A stretch of DNA of 64,000 bases from Arenimonas oryziterrae DSM 21050 = YC6267. GTDB taxonomy: Bacteria > Pseudomonadota > Gammaproteobacteria > Xanthomonadales > Xanthomonadaceae. Location: assembly GCF_000420545.1 (NCBI RefSeq), contig NZ_ATVD01000004.1:62001-126000 (forward strand), given 5' to 3'. Under the pieces are notes generated by a model. That model was given only the letters and a program-made list of their open reading frames with translations, was not told where the DNA came from and made no database searches. Position 1 is the first letter of the stretch, and every line of letters begins with the position of its first letter. A program made the translations under genes and the position numbers. Shown here one piece after another: positions 18,811-30,315 of this stretch.

Positions 18811-19683
18811 ATGAGCGACCTCCTGATCTGGCTGCGCAGCCTGGCGACCCATGCGTTCGATCATGCCTGGGCGTGGCGGATGCTGGTCGCCGCCAGCATC
18901 GGCATCCTCGGCATCTGGCTCGCGCGCTGGGTGGCGCGGGCACTAGACCGGCTGATGCTGCGCCTGCAGGTCGAACAGATACTGCGCAGTTTCCTGCGCA
19001 ATGTTTCCTATGCGATCGCGGTGATCGTGGCCCTGATCGCAGCGCTGGACTACGCCGGCGTGCCGACCACGTCCCTGCTCGCTGTCGTCGGTGCCGCCGG
19101 CCTGGCGATCGGCCTGGCGCTCAAGGACTCCCTCGCCAACATCGCTTCGGGCGTGATGCTGATCATGCTGCGGCCATTCCACACCGGCGACAGCGTGCAG
19201 ATCGCGGGTCTCGAGGGCATCGTCGACAGCGTGCGTATTTTCCAGACCACACTGCACACCGGCGACAACCGCGTGATCATCCTGCCCAACAGCCAGATCA
19301 CGGCGGCCCCGATCATCAATTTCACTACGCGCGGCGAACGTCGCCTGGATCTGAACATCGGCATCGGCTACAGCGACGACCTGGCAGCGGCGCGCACGAG
19401 CCTGATCGCGGCCGCCAATGGCAACCGCCGCGTCAAGAGCGAACCCGCGCCGGAAGTGCTGCTGCTGGAACTCGGCGACACGCGCGTGTCCCTGCAACTG
19501 CGCGCCTGGGTACCCGCCGGCGAGGTGGCGTTCGCACGCTCGGAACTGCTCGAAACCATCCACGGCAGTTTCGCCGGCCAGGGCATTCGCATTCCGGTAT
19601 TGCAGCGGGAAGTGCACGTGCATCACCACGGCACCGCGATGACGGTCGAAGAAGGCGTGCAGGCGACGACGCCTCGGGCGTGA
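18811..19683 (+). CDS. small-conductance mechanosensitive channel (MscS family)
   Basis: The 290-residue inner-membrane protein has three predicted helices. The pore helix carries the small-residue pattern AVVGAAGLAIGLALKDSLAN (about 92-111) that lines the MscS pore, followed by the beta domain (PFHTGDSVQI) and a mixed C-terminal domain. It opens under membrane tension to release solutes during osmotic downshock. The ATG lies 10 bases after the ppsA stop, so it is likely co-transcribed with ppsA, although no functional tie is known. Confidence 0.93.
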   Translation: MSDLLIWLRSLATHAFDHAWAWRMLVAASIGILGIWLARWVARALDRLMLRLQVEQILRSFLRNVSYAIAVIVALIAALDYAGVPTTSLLAVVGAAGLAIGLALKDSLANIASGVMLIMLRPFHTGDSVQIAGLEGIVDSVRIFQTTLHTGDNRVIILPNSQITAAPIINFTTRGERRLDLNIGIGYSDDLAAARTSLIAAANGNRRVKSEPAPEVLLLELGDTRVSLQLRAWVPAGEVAFARSELLETIHGSFAGQGIRIPVLQREVHVHHHGTAMTVEEGVQATTPRA

Positions 19684-19744
19684 GATACCGCGTCAGACAA
19701 TCCTGCCCGCCATTGCGGCGAACTTTCGTTCTGCCCTCGCCCGC

Positions 19745-22678
19745 CTAACCGACGACGCGGTTTCGGCCGGCGTGCTTGGCTTCGTAAAGTTTCTGGTCGG
19801 CGCGCGAGACCAGGCGCTCGTGATGCGCAAGACCGGTGCGTTCGGCGATACCGATGCTGACGGTAATGTGCAAGCCGGGCGCGAACGCGCTGCAGTCGGC
19901 CGCTTCGATCGCGGCACGCAGACGTTCGGCGCTCGCACGCGCGGCATTGATGTCGCAGCCGGGGAACAGCAGGGCGAACTCCTCGCCGCCCCAGCGGGCG
20001 ACACGCTCGTCGCCGCGCCAGCGTGCGACGTTCTCGCGCGACATTTCCGCCAGCATCACCCGCGACACGACCCGCAGCGCTTCGTCGCCGACATCATGCG
20101 AGAAGCCGTCGTTGACGCGTTTGAAATGGTCGATGTCGAGCAAGCCGAAACACAGCGGCTCGTTGTGCTCGCCGGCCTCGTGGAAAGCGCGCGCGAGGGT
20201 TTCGTCCATGCTGCGTCGATTGGCCAGGCCGGTCAGCGCGTCGGTGCGCGCCTGGATCTCGAATGCTTCCGACTGCTGGCGGATCGTCTGGTTCAGATTC
20301 TCCAGCTGGTCGTTCTTCAGGCTCAGGTCGCGCGTACGGTCGGCCACGATCGAGCTCAGCTCACGCTCGCGCGCCTCGAGACTGGCGACGCGGGCGCGAT
20401 ACAGCCCGTACAGGATCAACGCCAACAGGATGCCGGCCATCGGCAGGAACCAGGGCCGCTGGTAGAAACGCGGCTGGATCTCGAAATTCAGCGTCGCCGT
20501 CTCCGGGCTCCAGCCACTGCCGCGCAAGGCCGCGCTGACCTTGAAGCGATAGCGGCCGGGCGGCAGGTTGGTGTACTGCGCATTGCGCATCTGGTTGCGC
20601 TCAACCCAGTTGTTGTCGAAACCTTCCAGGCGGTAGCGGTAGCGGATCTGCTCGGGCGTGCGGTAGCTCAGGCTGACGTAGTCGAGTTCGAGCTTTTTCG
20701 TGCCCGGCGGCAGCACCAGGGCGTCACCCTTGGACTCGCGGCCGTCGACACGAATGCCTTCGATGACCACCGGCGGCGGCGCCAGCTGATAGCGCGCCAG
20801 CTGGTCGGGCTGCACGATCGCGATGCCGCGCGCCGTGGCGACCCAGATCGCGCCGTCGCGCGTGCGCAGCGCGGCCGGACCGGCGCCGCCGTTGCATTGC
20901 GCGCTGGCCATGCCATCGGCTTCGGCGAACTGCTGGTAGTCGAGCGTCTGGCTGCGACCGTCGAGCACGGCGTTGGCGCGGTCGCGCGTCACATAGATCA
21001 CGCCCGAGTTCGACGTCAGCCAGAAGTTGTTGTAGCTGTCGGTGACGACCTGGAAGATCGTGTCGACCGGCATCCCGCTGTGCACGCTGAGGATGCCGAG
21101 CTTGCCCTTGCGATAGCGCACCAGACCGCGGTCGGTCGCGAACCACATCGTGCCATCGGCGTCCTCGTGCATGCCGAAGACATCCTGTGCATCTTCCAGC
21201 TGGTTGATCGGCACGGCCGTGACCTTGCCGTTCTCGATGTACACCATGCCGTTGGCGGTACCGACCCAGAGCTTGCCGTCGACTGCTTCGTGCAGGCTGA
21301 TGATGAAATCGCGCGGCATGCCGTTGGACTGGTTGTACAACTGCGATTTGCCTTCGAAACGGCGCACCAAACCGGTGGACGTGCCGATCCACAAGGCGCC
21401 GTCGCGCGTTTGTTTTATCGCGCGCACCTGGTTGCCGGGCAATCCGTCGTTGACGGTGAAGGCGCGCTGCGGCGCGCCGTTGACCCAGTGTTCCAGTCCG
21501 GTCGAGTACATGCCGACCCACAGGCTGCCGTCGCGGTCCTCTTCCAGGCTCAGCACCTGGTCGAGCGAGCCGTTGCCGGACGCGCGCGTCGCGATGCCGT
21601 CATGCCAGCGATTGAGGCCGCGCGCGGTGCCGACCCAGATCGTGCCGTCGCTGGACTGCAGGACCGAGCGCACGTAGTCGTCGGTCAGCCCATTGTGGCT
21701 GTCGACGGTGACGAAGGGCGTGTCGGCGAAACGCAGCAGGCCGGCATTGGTGCCGACCCAGACGCTGCCTTCGCGATCGGTGAACAGCGACGCGACGCGA
21801 TTATTCGGCAGGCCGCTGTCGGTATTGAACACTTCCAGGCCGTTCGGCCCGTAGCGCATGAGGCCGCGGTTGACCGTGCCGATCCACAGGGCACCGCTCG
21901 GATCCACCTGCAGGCTCGGGATCGCTTCGTCGGGAAAATCCTCGACGAGCTTCTTGAAGCGGCCGTTCTCGCCGAAGTACACACCGTGCTGGGTGCCCAC
22001 ATACACGCCGCCGCGCGGTGCCGGCTGCACGCTGAAAATCGCATCCGGCGGCAGGCCCTGCGCACGACCGAACAACTGCACGCGTTCGCCTTCGATGCGC
22101 GCCAGGCCTTCGCGCGTGCCGACCCAGATCGCGCCATTGCCGTCTTCGACGACGGCGTAGATGACGCCCTCGGGCAGACCGTCGCGCTTGCTGAAGACGC
22201 GCACCTGACCATTGCTGATGCGATTGAGGCCCGCGCTTTCGGTCGCGACCCAGAGCCGGCCGGCGCGATCCTCGATCGCGGCCATGACTTCGTTCTGGCT
22301 CAGGCCGTTGGCGGTCGTGTAGGTCTGCCACTTCTCGCCGCGCAGCACGCTGATGCCGCCACGCGAGGTGCCCAGGATCAGCGAGCCGCTACGACCGACG
22401 CTGACCGAGCGGATGCCGTTGTCCTTGAGCTCGGGCACGTTCTGCCGGCCAAAGGTGCGGAATTCCTGGCCGTTGTAGCGAACGATGCCTTCCCAGGTGG
22501 CGAACCACAGGTAGCCTTCTTTGGTCTGGGCGATGCCGTTGACCTGGTTGTGCGGCAGGCCGTCGCGCGTGGTCCAGATTTCCCGCGAATATGTGGACAG
22601 CGATTTTTCGTCCATGGCGACAGCAGCGCCAGGCGCCCACAGGGCGAGGAACGCGAGCAACGTTGCGAAAAATCTCAT
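19745..22678 (-). CDS. two-component-type beta-propeller sensor with GGDEF diguanylate cyclase domain
   Basis: The 977-residue protein has a signal peptide (residues 1-21), then about twelve regulator-propeller repeats forming periplasmic beta-propellers, a Y_Y_Y domain, one membrane helix (742-765), a short coiled coil and a C-terminal GGDEF domain. The active site reads GGEEF (897-901) and the metal site DIDHF is intact, so it should make c-di-GMP in response to a periplasmic ligand. The product-inhibition I-site is altered: five residues before GGEEF it reads RGDE rather than RxxD. It stands alone between convergent MscS and orn. The ligand is unknown. Confidence 0.92.
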   Translation of the reverse strand: MRFFATLLAFLALWAPGAAVAMDEKSLSTYSREIWTTRDGLPHNQVNGIAQTKEGYLWFATWEGIVRYNGQEFRTFGRQNVPELKDNGIRSVSVGRSGSLILGTSRGGISVLRGEKWQTYTTANGLSQNEVMAAIEDRAGRLWVATESAGLNRISNGQVRVFSKRDGLPEGVIYAVVEDGNGAIWVGTREGLARIEGERVQLFGRAQGLPPDAIFSVQPAPRGGVYVGTQHGVYFGENGRFKKLVEDFPDEAIPSLQVDPSGALWIGTVNRGLMRYGPNGLEVFNTDSGLPNNRVASLFTDREGSVWVGTNAGLLRFADTPFVTVDSHNGLTDDYVRSVLQSSDGTIWVGTARGLNRWHDGIATRASGNGSLDQVLSLEEDRDGSLWVGMYSTGLEHWVNGAPQRAFTVNDGLPGNQVRAIKQTRDGALWIGTSTGLVRRFEGKSQLYNQSNGMPRDFIISLHEAVDGKLWVGTANGMVYIENGKVTAVPINQLEDAQDVFGMHEDADGTMWFATDRGLVRYRKGKLGILSVHSGMPVDTIFQVVTDSYNNFWLTSNSGVIYVTRDRANAVLDGRSQTLDYQQFAEADGMASAQCNGGAGPAALRTRDGAIWVATARGIAIVQPDQLARYQLAPPPVVIEGIRVDGRESKGDALVLPPGTKKLELDYVSLSYRTPEQIRYRYRLEGFDNNWVERNQMRNAQYTNLPPGRYRFKVSAALRGSGWSPETATLNFEIQPRFYQRPWFLPMAGILLALILYGLYRARVASLEARERELSSIVADRTRDLSLKNDQLENLNQTIRQQSEAFEIQARTDALTGLANRRSMDETLARAFHEAGEHNEPLCFGLLDIDHFKRVNDGFSHDVGDEALRVVSRVMLAEMSRENVARWRGDERVARWGGEEFALLFPGCDINAARASAERLRAAIEAADCSAFAPGLHITVSIGIAERTGLAHHERLVSRADQKLYEAKHAGRNRVVG

Positions 22679-22716
22679 CCCCTGCCCCTGCTTTCTTGCT
22701 TGGACCCGCAGAACGC

Positions 22717-23280
22717 TCAGGCCGACTCGCCACCGAGTCGGCCCATGTGTTGTCGATAGTAAGCCAGCTCGGCGACCGATTCGCGGATATCGGACAAGGC
22801 CGTATGCGCGCCGGCCTTGCTGAATCCGCCGAGGATCGACGGCGCCCAGCGCCGCGCCAGTTCCTTGAGCGTGCTCACATCGAGATTGCGATAGTGGAAA
22901 TAGCGCTCCAGGCGCGGCATGTGCCGGACCAGGAAGCGCCGGTCCTGACAGATCGAGTTGCCGCAGATCGGCGATTTGCCGGCCGGCACCCAGGCACTAA
23001 GGAAGTCCACGGTCAGCGCTTCGGCCTGGGCCAGGCTGTGCTCGCTGGCGAGCACGCGGTCCCACAGGCCGGACTTGGTATGGGTGCCGCGATTCCAGTC
23101 GTCCATCGCCTGCAGGCGTTCGAGCGGATGACGGATCGCCAGTTCGGGGCCTTCAGCCAGCACGACCAGGTTCTGGTCGGTGACCAGGGTGGCGATCTCG
23201 ATGATGGTGTCGGTGTCCGGGTCGAGCCCGGTCATTTCCAGATCGATCCAGATCAGATAGTCGGGGTGCGGTACGGTCAT
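22717..23280 (-). CDS. orn: oligoribonuclease
   Basis: The 187-residue DEDDh 3'-5' exonuclease degrades 2-5-nt RNA and pGpG, the last step of c-di-GMP breakdown. The catalytic residues are visible: Asp and Glu in [10 protein letters not shown] near the N-terminus and His/Asp in [11 protein letters not shown] near the C-terminus. The ATG at 23278-23280 gives the family N-terminus (DYLIWIDLE); the longer upstream frame would overlap the divergent DUF2721 gene region. The neighbouring diguanylate cyclase makes an indirect functional link, probably coincidental. Confidence 0.95.
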   Translation of the reverse strand: MTVPHPDYLIWIDLEMTGLDPDTDTIIEIATLVTDQNLVVLAEGPELAIRHPLERLQAMDDWNRGTHTKSGLWDRVLASEHSLAQAEALTVDFLSAWVPAGKSPICGNSICQDRRFLVRHMPRLERYFHYRNLDVSTLKELARRWAPSILGGFSKAGAHTALSDIRESVAELAYYRQHMGRLGGESA

Positions 23281-23344
23281 CGGGCTCGCGCTGGCTGCGG
23301 TATCACGGGCATCATACCGTGGACTCGCAGGCTTCCAGACTCCC

Positions 23345-23830
23345 ATGCCCAGCCCTCTGAATCTCAGCTCCGAGCACTATGCGGTCGTCTCGGCGATGAT
23401 CACGCCGGCGTTCTTCCTGACCGCGACCAGCTCCCTGCTGGCGTCCTCGAATGGCCGGCTGGCACGGGTGGTCGATCGCATGCGCGTGCAGATCGCCCAA
23501 CTCCAGCACACCGAAGAAGGCGGCGAGCGCCTGCGCCTGGAGGCGAAGATCGCCAGCCACCGCAAACGGTCCAAACTGGTGCTGCATGCCCTGCAGATGC
23601 TTTACGGCGCGATGAGTGCCTTCGTCGGCACGAGCCTGGCGATCGCGCTGGACCAGTTCACCGGTTACCGTCTCGGCGCCCTGCCTACGGGCCTGGCCGT
23701 GCTCGGTGTCCTGCTGGTGCTGGCGGCGTCGATCAACCTCGGTCGGGAAGCGCGCATCAGCGTGGCAATGCTCGACGAGGAGCTCATCCGCGAGCTCGAC
23801 CGGGACCACCTGCCGCGCCCCGTCGACTGA
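23345..23830 (+). CDS. DUF2721 membrane protein
   Basis: The 161-residue protein has one hydrophobic helix at the N-terminus ([19 protein letters not shown]), a charged, probably helical central region with an RVVDRMR motif typical of DUF2721, and two C-terminal helices ([15 protein letters not shown] and [14 protein letters not shown]). Function is unknown. It is divergent from orn (64-base gap) and convergent with tadA, which ends 8 bases beyond its stop. ATG 23345-23347. Confidence 0.85.
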   Translation: MPSPLNLSSEHYAVVSAMITPAFFLTATSSLLASSNGRLARVVDRMRVQIAQLQHTEEGGERLRLEAKIASHRKRSKLVLHALQMLYGAMSAFVGTSLAIALDQFTGYRLGALPTGLAVLGVLLVLAASINLGREARISVAMLDEELIRELDRDHLPRPVD

Positions 23831-23837
23831 GGCCGGG

Positions 23838-24341
23838 TCAGCCGGCCGGCTTGCCGCGCTTGCTGCGGAAATAGCGGGTGAGCTTTTCGCCGGCCTCGTC
23901 GCCGAACAATCCGCCCTGCACGAGCACACGATGGTTGTGCCGTGGGTCGGTAAGCAGGTCGAAAACACTGCCGGCTGCGCCGGTCTTGGGATCGCTGGCC
24001 GCGAAGACCACCCGGCTGATCCGCGCGTGCACCATCGCCATCGCGCACATCGCACACGGCTCCAGGGTCACGTACAGCGTGCTGCCGAGCAGGCGGTGAT
24101 TGCCCAGGCGTTGACCGGCCTGGCGCATCGCGACGATTTCCGCATGCGCGCTAGGGTCGTGCTCGGTGATGTTGCGGTTCCACCCTTCGGCGAGCATCTC
24201 GCCGTCGGGACCGACCAGTACGGCACCGACCGGGATCTCGTCGTCCTCGTGCTGGGCGCGCTCGGCCAGGGCCAGCGCCTGCCGCATCCAGCGTTGATCC
24301 TCGGCACTGAAACCCGGTGGCGGCGGTGCGTCGTCCAGCAT
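23838..24341 (-). CDS. tadA: tRNA-specific adenosine(34) deaminase
   Basis: The 167-residue zinc deaminase converts A34 to inosine in tRNA-Arg. The motifs HAEIVAM (catalytic Glu) and PCAMCAMAMVHARI (zinc Cys pair), together with GAAGSVFDLL near the C-terminus, are diagnostic of TadA rather than of cytidine or guanine deaminases. ATG 24339-24341, 12 bases after the guaA gene ends, so it is probably co-transcribed with guaA. Confidence 0.94.
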   Translation of the reverse strand: MLDDAPPPPGFSAEDQRWMRQALALAERAQHEDDEIPVGAVLVGPDGEMLAEGWNRNITEHDPSAHAEIVAMRQAGQRLGNHRLLGSTLYVTLEPCAMCAMAMVHARISRVVFAASDPKTGAAGSVFDLLTDPRHNHRVLVQGGLFGDEAGEKLTRYFRSKRGKPAG

Positions 24342-24353
24342 GGGGCTAGGCCG

Positions 24354-25922
24354 TCATTCCCATTCGATCGTCGCGGGCGGCTTGCCGCTGATGTCATAAA
24401 CTACGCGAGAAACACCGCGTAACTCATTGATAATACGGCGAGAACAATCGTCCAACAGCTCGTACGGAAGGTGCGCCCAGTGCGCCGTCATGAAATCCAC
24501 GGTTTCCACGGCGCGCAGCGCGATGACCCATTCATAGGCACGGGCATCGCCGACCACGCCAACCGATTTCACCGGCAGGAAGACGGCGAAGGCCTGGCTG
24601 GTCTTGTCGTACCAGCCGGACTTGCGCAGCTCGTCAATGAAGATCGCGTCGGCCTGCGCCAGCAGTTCGGCGTACTCGCGTTTGACCTCGCCGAGGATGC
24701 GCACGCCCAGGCCCGGGCCCGGGAACGGATGCCGGTAGACCATCTCGCGCGGCAGGCCGAGCTCGACGCCGATGCGCCGCACTTCGTCCTTGAACAGCTC
24801 GCGCAGCGGTTCGACCAGGCCGAGCTTCATGTGTTCGGGCAAGCCGCCGACGTTGTGGTGGCTCTTGATGACATGGGCCTTGCCGGTCTTGCTGCCCGCG
24901 GACTCGATGACGTCGGGGTAGATCGTGCCCTGGGCCAGCCACTTCACGTTGCGCAGCTTCGCCGACTCTTCCTCGAAGATCTCGATGAACAGGCCGCCGA
25001 TGATCTTGCGCTTGGCTTCGGGATCGTTGACGCCGGCGAGCGCATTGAAATAGCGGTCGGCCGCATTAACCCGGATGACCTTGACGCCCATGTGTTCGGC
25101 GAACATCGCCATGACCTGGTCACCTTCCTGCCAGCGCAGCAGGCCGGTATCGACGAACACGCAGGTCAGGCGCTCGCCGATTGCCTTGTGCAGCAAGGCC
25201 GCGACGACCGAGGAATCGACGCCGCCCGACAGGCCGAGCAGGATCTCGTCCTCGCCGACCTGCTCGCGCACGCGGGCGATCTGGTCTTCGATGATGTTGG
25301 CCGCGGTCCACAGGGTCTCGCAGCCGCAGATGTCGACCGCGAAGCGACGCAGCATCGCTTCGCCGGACTTGGTGTGGGTCACTTCCGGGTGGAACTGCAC
25401 GCCGTACATGCGCCGCGATTCGTCGGCCATCGCGATGATCGGCACCGAGTCGGTGCGCGCGGTCACGGTGAAGCCCTCGGGAATCGCGGTCACGCGGTCG
25501 CCGTGGCTCATCCAGACATCGAGCCGGGGCGGCGATCCGGCGTGGTCCTTGAGGCCGTCGAACAACGCGCATTCGGCGGTGACTTCGACTTCGGCATAAC
25601 CGAACTCGCGGTGATGGCCACCCTCGACCGCGCCGCCGAGCTGCATCGCCATCGTCTGCATGCCGTAGCAGATGCCCAGCACCGGCACGCCGGCGTCATA
25701 AGCCTGCTGCGGGGCGCGCGGCGAGTCCTTCTCGGTGGTCGATTCCGGGCCGCCGGACAGGATGATGCCCTTGGGCGCGTATTTTGCGATCTCGGCCGGG
25801 TCGTGATCCCAGGCCCAGATTTCGCAGTAGACGCCGAACTCGCGGATGCGCCGGGCGATCAGCTGCGTGTACTGCGCGCCGAAATCGAGGATGAGGATCT
25901 TGTCGCTGTGGATGTCGGTCAT
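24354..25922 (-). CDS. guaA: GMP synthase (glutamine-hydrolysing)
   Basis: The 522-residue two-part enzyme has an N-terminal class I glutamine amidotransferase (Cys in GICYGMQTM, about 86), then an ATP-pyrophosphatase with the PP-loop [10 protein letters not shown] (about 232) and a C-terminal dimerisation domain ending in PPATIEWE. It converts XMP to GMP with ATP and glutamine. ATG 25920-25922. It follows guaB after 66 bases that contain a perfect hairpin, making the usual guaBA purine operon. Confidence 0.97.
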   Translation of the reverse strand: MTDIHSDKILILDFGAQYTQLIARRIREFGVYCEIWAWDHDPAEIAKYAPKGIILSGGPESTTEKDSPRAPQQAYDAGVPVLGICYGMQTMAMQLGGAVEGGHHREFGYAEVEVTAECALFDGLKDHAGSPPRLDVWMSHGDRVTAIPEGFTVTARTDSVPIIAMADESRRMYGVQFHPEVTHTKSGEAMLRRFAVDICGCETLWTAANIIEDQIARVREQVGEDEILLGLSGGVDSSVVAALLHKAIGERLTCVFVDTGLLRWQEGDQVMAMFAEHMGVKVIRVNAADRYFNALAGVNDPEAKRKIIGGLFIEIFEEESAKLRNVKWLAQGTIYPDVIESAGSKTGKAHVIKSHHNVGGLPEHMKLGLVEPLRELFKDEVRRIGVELGLPREMVYRHPFPGPGLGVRILGEVKREYAELLAQADAIFIDELRKSGWYDKTSQAFAVFLPVKSVGVVGDARAYEWVIALRAVETVDFMTAHWAHLPYELLDDCSRRIINELRGVSRVVYDISGKPPATIEWE

Positions 25923-25948
25923 GTGCGTTCTTTGCGGGGACCCAAATG

Positions 25949-25977
25949 ACGAAGGGAGCGTTGCCGACTCCCTTCGT
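25949..25977 (-). repeat. perfect inverted repeat between guaB and guaA
   Basis: A 10-bp perfect stem (ACGAAGGGAG/CTCCCTTCGT) with a 9-base loop lies between the two genes. No T-run follows on the minus strand, so it is more like an attenuation, processing or mRNA-stability hairpin than a plain terminator. Confidence 0.7.
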
Positions 25978-25988
25978 TCGCGAAACTC

Positions 25989-27569
<1,581 letters not shown>

Positions 27570-28844
27570 TCAGAGCAGGCCCAGCGACAGCCACGGCCAC
27601 CAAGTGATGATCAGCAAGGCCGCGCCGACCAGCAGGAAAAACGGCGCACAGGCGCGCGTCAAGGTCAGGATATTGGTCTTGAACCGATACGCGGCGATAA
27701 ACAGGTCCATACCCGCCGGCGGCATGAAATAGCCGATCTGCAGATTGGCCAGCATCACGATGCCGAAATGCACCGGATGAATGCCGTAGGCCATCGCCAC
27801 CGGCACCAGCAAGGGCGTCAGGATCACGATCGCCGAGAAGATGTCGATGAACATGCCGACCATCAGCAGCACGACATTGAGCAGCATCAGGAACACGCCG
27901 GCCGAGTGCACATGCTGGCGGCTGAAATCGAACAGATGATTGGGCACTTCCTGGTCGACCAGCCAGTTCGACAAGGCGCCGGCCGCGCCCAGGATGATCA
28001 GGATGGCGCCGACCAGGCGCATCGCCTCGGCCATCAGATCGGGCAGTTTCCCGATCTTAATTTCCTTTTTAATCAATACAGTTACGATCAAAACATAAAG
28101 TGTTGTCACAGCTGCGGCTTCGCTCGCTGCGAACTTGCCCGAATAGATGCCGCCCAGCACGATCAGCGGCAGCGGCAGCTCCCACTTCGCATCCTTGAGG
28201 GCCGCCCAGAGCTCGCCGAGATCGAAGCTCTGCGCGGCCTTGGGCAGCTGCCGGCCCACCCACATCGCATGCAGGGCCAGGACCAGGATCATCAATCCGC
28301 CTGGCATCAGGCCGGCCAGGAACAGGTCGCGCATCGTCACGGCCGGCGTGGTGTTGAGCTGCCCCGCCACGAAGCCGTAGAGAATCAGCGGCAGCGACGG
28401 CGCGAACAGCAGGCCCAGGCTGCCCGAGGACGTAACCAATCCCAGGCTGTAGCGCTCCGGGTAATGGGCCTTGACCAGGGCCGGATACAGGAAGGCGCCG
28501 ATCGCCACGATCGTCATGCCCGAGGCGCCGGTGAACGCGGTGAAGAAAGCGCAGGCCACGATCGCGACGATGGCCAGGCCGCCGGGCAGCCAGCCCAGCA
28601 TCGCCATCGACAGACGGACCAGGCGTGTCGGCGTCCCGCTCTCGCCGAGCAGGTAACCGGCGAGCGTGAACATCGGAATCGCGATGAGGCCGGGCTTGTC
28701 GCCGAGACGGTAGTACTCGACTGCGACTGCGATCAGGTCATAGCCGGCGGCCTGGAATCCCAGCAAGGCGATCGCCGCGATGACCGCGAACAGGGGCATG
28801 CCCAGCGCGGCGAGCAGAAGAACAAGGGCGAGACCGATGAGCAT
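27570..28844 (-). CDS. TRAP transporter large permease (DctM)
   Basis: The 424-residue inner-membrane protein has about twelve hydrophobic segments and belongs to the TRAP DctM family (IT superfamily). It forms the sodium-driven translocation path for a small organic acid delivered by the binding protein of the same operon. The ATG (28842-28844) overlaps the small-permease stop by 1 base. The substrate is unknown. It is the last gene of a four-gene operon. Confidence 0.93.
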   Translation of the reverse strand: MLIGLALVLLLAALGMPLFAVIAAIALLGFQAAGYDLIAVAVEYYRLGDKPGLIAIPMFTLAGYLLGESGTPTRLVRLSMAMLGWLPGGLAIVAIVACAFFTAFTGASGMTIVAIGAFLYPALVKAHYPERYSLGLVTSSGSLGLLFAPSLPLILYGFVAGQLNTTPAVTMRDLFLAGLMPGGLMILVLALHAMWVGRQLPKAAQSFDLGELWAALKDAKWELPLPLIVLGGIYSGKFAASEAAAVTTLYVLIVTVLIKKEIKIGKLPDLMAEAMRLVGAILIILGAAGALSNWLVDQEVPNHLFDFSRQHVHSAGVFLMLLNVVLLMVGMFIDIFSAIVILTPLLVPVAMAYGIHPVHFGIVMLANLQIGYFMPPAGMDLFIAAYRFKTNILTLTRACAPFFLLVGAALLIITWWPWLSLGLL

Positions 28845-29320
28845 CAGACGTCATGCTCGCTGGGCTGGCCGAACGCCGCGATCGCAAAACGCAGGCTCAG
28901 CAGGCCGAAACCGAACGGGAACGCCAGCATCGGCCACCAGCTCGCCACGCCTTCGACGAACACCGCCGGCGCTTCCCGCTCCATCTGCAACATGCCCCAG
29001 CCGTACCAGGCCAGCAGACCGCAGATGACCGCCGTGGCCAGCTGCGCGATGGCCCAGGCCACGCGCCGCCACAACGGCGGCAACAGGCGCGGCAAGGCAT
29101 CGATGGCGATGTGGCGATGCGCGCGTGCGGCACCGAGCGCGCCGAACAGCGCCAGCCACAGCACACCCATGCGGCTGACCGTCTCGGCCCATTCCAGGCC
29201 GGTATCGAAAAACATGCGCAGGCCGATCTGCAGCACCGACAGCAGCAGCAGGGCCGCGAGCAACGCGGCCAACAACAGGTCTTCGGCGCGATGGAGCCCG
29301 CGCAGGAGCTTTTCTATCAC
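28844..29320 (-). CDS. TRAP transporter small permease (DctQ)
   Basis: The 158-residue protein has four predicted helices and the DctQ-family core (WAETVSRMGVLWLALFGALGAA). It is the small membrane subunit that pairs with DctM. The start is GTG (29318-29320), overlapping the binding-protein stop as GTGA, which suggests translational coupling. Confidence 0.9.
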   Translation of the reverse strand: MIEKLLRGLHRAEDLLLAALLAALLLLSVLQIGLRMFFDTGLEWAETVSRMGVLWLALFGALGAARAHRHIAIDALPRLLPPLWRRVAWAIAQLATAVICGLLAWYGWGMLQMEREAPAVFVEGVASWWPMLAFPFGFGLLSLRFAIAAFGQPSEHDV

Positions 29321-30315
29321 TTGCCGGCCCCGGCAATGGCCTTGCGCACGGCCGCCAGGACGTCGGGCGAGATGGTCTTGTCGACTTCCATCTGGTGCGT
29401 CACGCGCGCGCCGATTTCACGCCAGCGGGCGCTTTCGGCCGCATCCATGTTCAGCACGGTCAGGCCTTGCTTCTGCATCGCGGCCAGCGCGGACGCGTCG
29501 TCGCGCTTGATGCCGGCATCGGTGCGCGCCGATGCGGCGGCAAACGCTTTCGCCACGATCGCCTGATCGGCTGGGCTCAGTTTCTGCCAGGCCTTGAGAT
29601 CGACCACCGTGTAGCCGACGACATACGACAGCGGCAGATTGACCATGTAACGCAGCTTGCCATGCCACTGCAGCGCCACCGCACCGGACGGCGTATTGGC
29701 GACGGTATCGACCAGACCCGTCTGCAGGCTGGTGAACACATCGCCCAGCGGCAACGGAATCGGACTGATGCCGGCGACCTTGAAGGTCGTCTCAGCGATG
29801 CTGTCGTTCTGCGGAATCCACAGCTTCGTGCCGACCATGTCGGCCTTCGAGCGCAGCGGCTTGGTGCTCATGATGTAGGCGAAGCCCACACCGGACGCAC
29901 CGAGCATGTGCAGGCCCTTGGCTTCGAAGCCACGCGCCAGGATCGGATCGATCTGAGGACGCACCTTTTCGACCTGCGTCCAGTTGCTGAACAGGAACGG
30001 CAGACTGTAGATCGGCGCATCGGGATACACCGCCGCCAGTTCGCTCGAGGTCAATACCCCGCCCTGCAACTGACCCAGGCGCATCTTGCGCAGCACGACC
30101 GAGTCGCTGCCCATGACGCCGCCGGGGTAGTACTTCACCTGCACGCGGCCTTGGGTACCGGCCTGCACTTCGGCGGCGGCGGTGCGCAGTTCCTTCATCC
30201 AGGCCGAACCGTCCGGGGCGAGCGTGGCGATCTTGATGACCTGTTGGGCGGAGGCCGGCGCGGCGACCAGCATCGATACCAGCAACACGCTTGCGATTCG
30301 ACGAACGAGGCTCAT
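29317..30315 (-). CDS. TRAP transporter substrate-binding protein (DctP/DctP-like)
   Basis: The 332-residue periplasmic protein has a signal peptide (MSLVRRIASVLLVSMLVAAPASAQ) and the DctP fold with the family segments IKIATLAPDGSAWMKE and KLWIPQND; the latter sits where the carboxylate-binding Arg region of DctP lies. The ATG at 30313-30315 has an AGGAG ribosome site 8 bases upstream and overlaps the TatT stop by 1 base. Its pairing with TatT suggests a TPAT-type system, in which ligand passes between the two periplasmic proteins. The substrate is unknown. Confidence 0.93.
   Translation of the reverse strand: MSLVRRIASVLLVSMLVAAPASAQQVIKIATLAPDGSAWMKELRTAAAEVQAGTQGRVQVKYYPGGVMGSDSVVLRKMRLGQLQGGVLTSSELAAVYPDAPIYSLPFLFSNWTQVEKVRPQIDPILARGFEAKGLHMLGASGVGFAYIMSTKPLRSKADMVGTKLWIPQNDSIAETTFKVAGISPIPLPLGDVFTSLQTGLVDTVANTPSGAVALQWHGKLRYMVNLPLSYVVGYTVVDLKAWQKLSPADQAIVAKAFAAASARTDAGIKRDDASALAAMQKQGLTVLNMDAAESARWREIGARVTHQMEVDKTISPDVLAAVRKAIAGAGK

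Noticed and set aside
19772-22759. Plus-strand frame of 995 codons, the longest shadow
   Set aside because: Runs the full length of the propeller-cyclase gene on the opposite strand; the sense protein has a signal peptide, repeats and a GGEEF domain, the antisense none.
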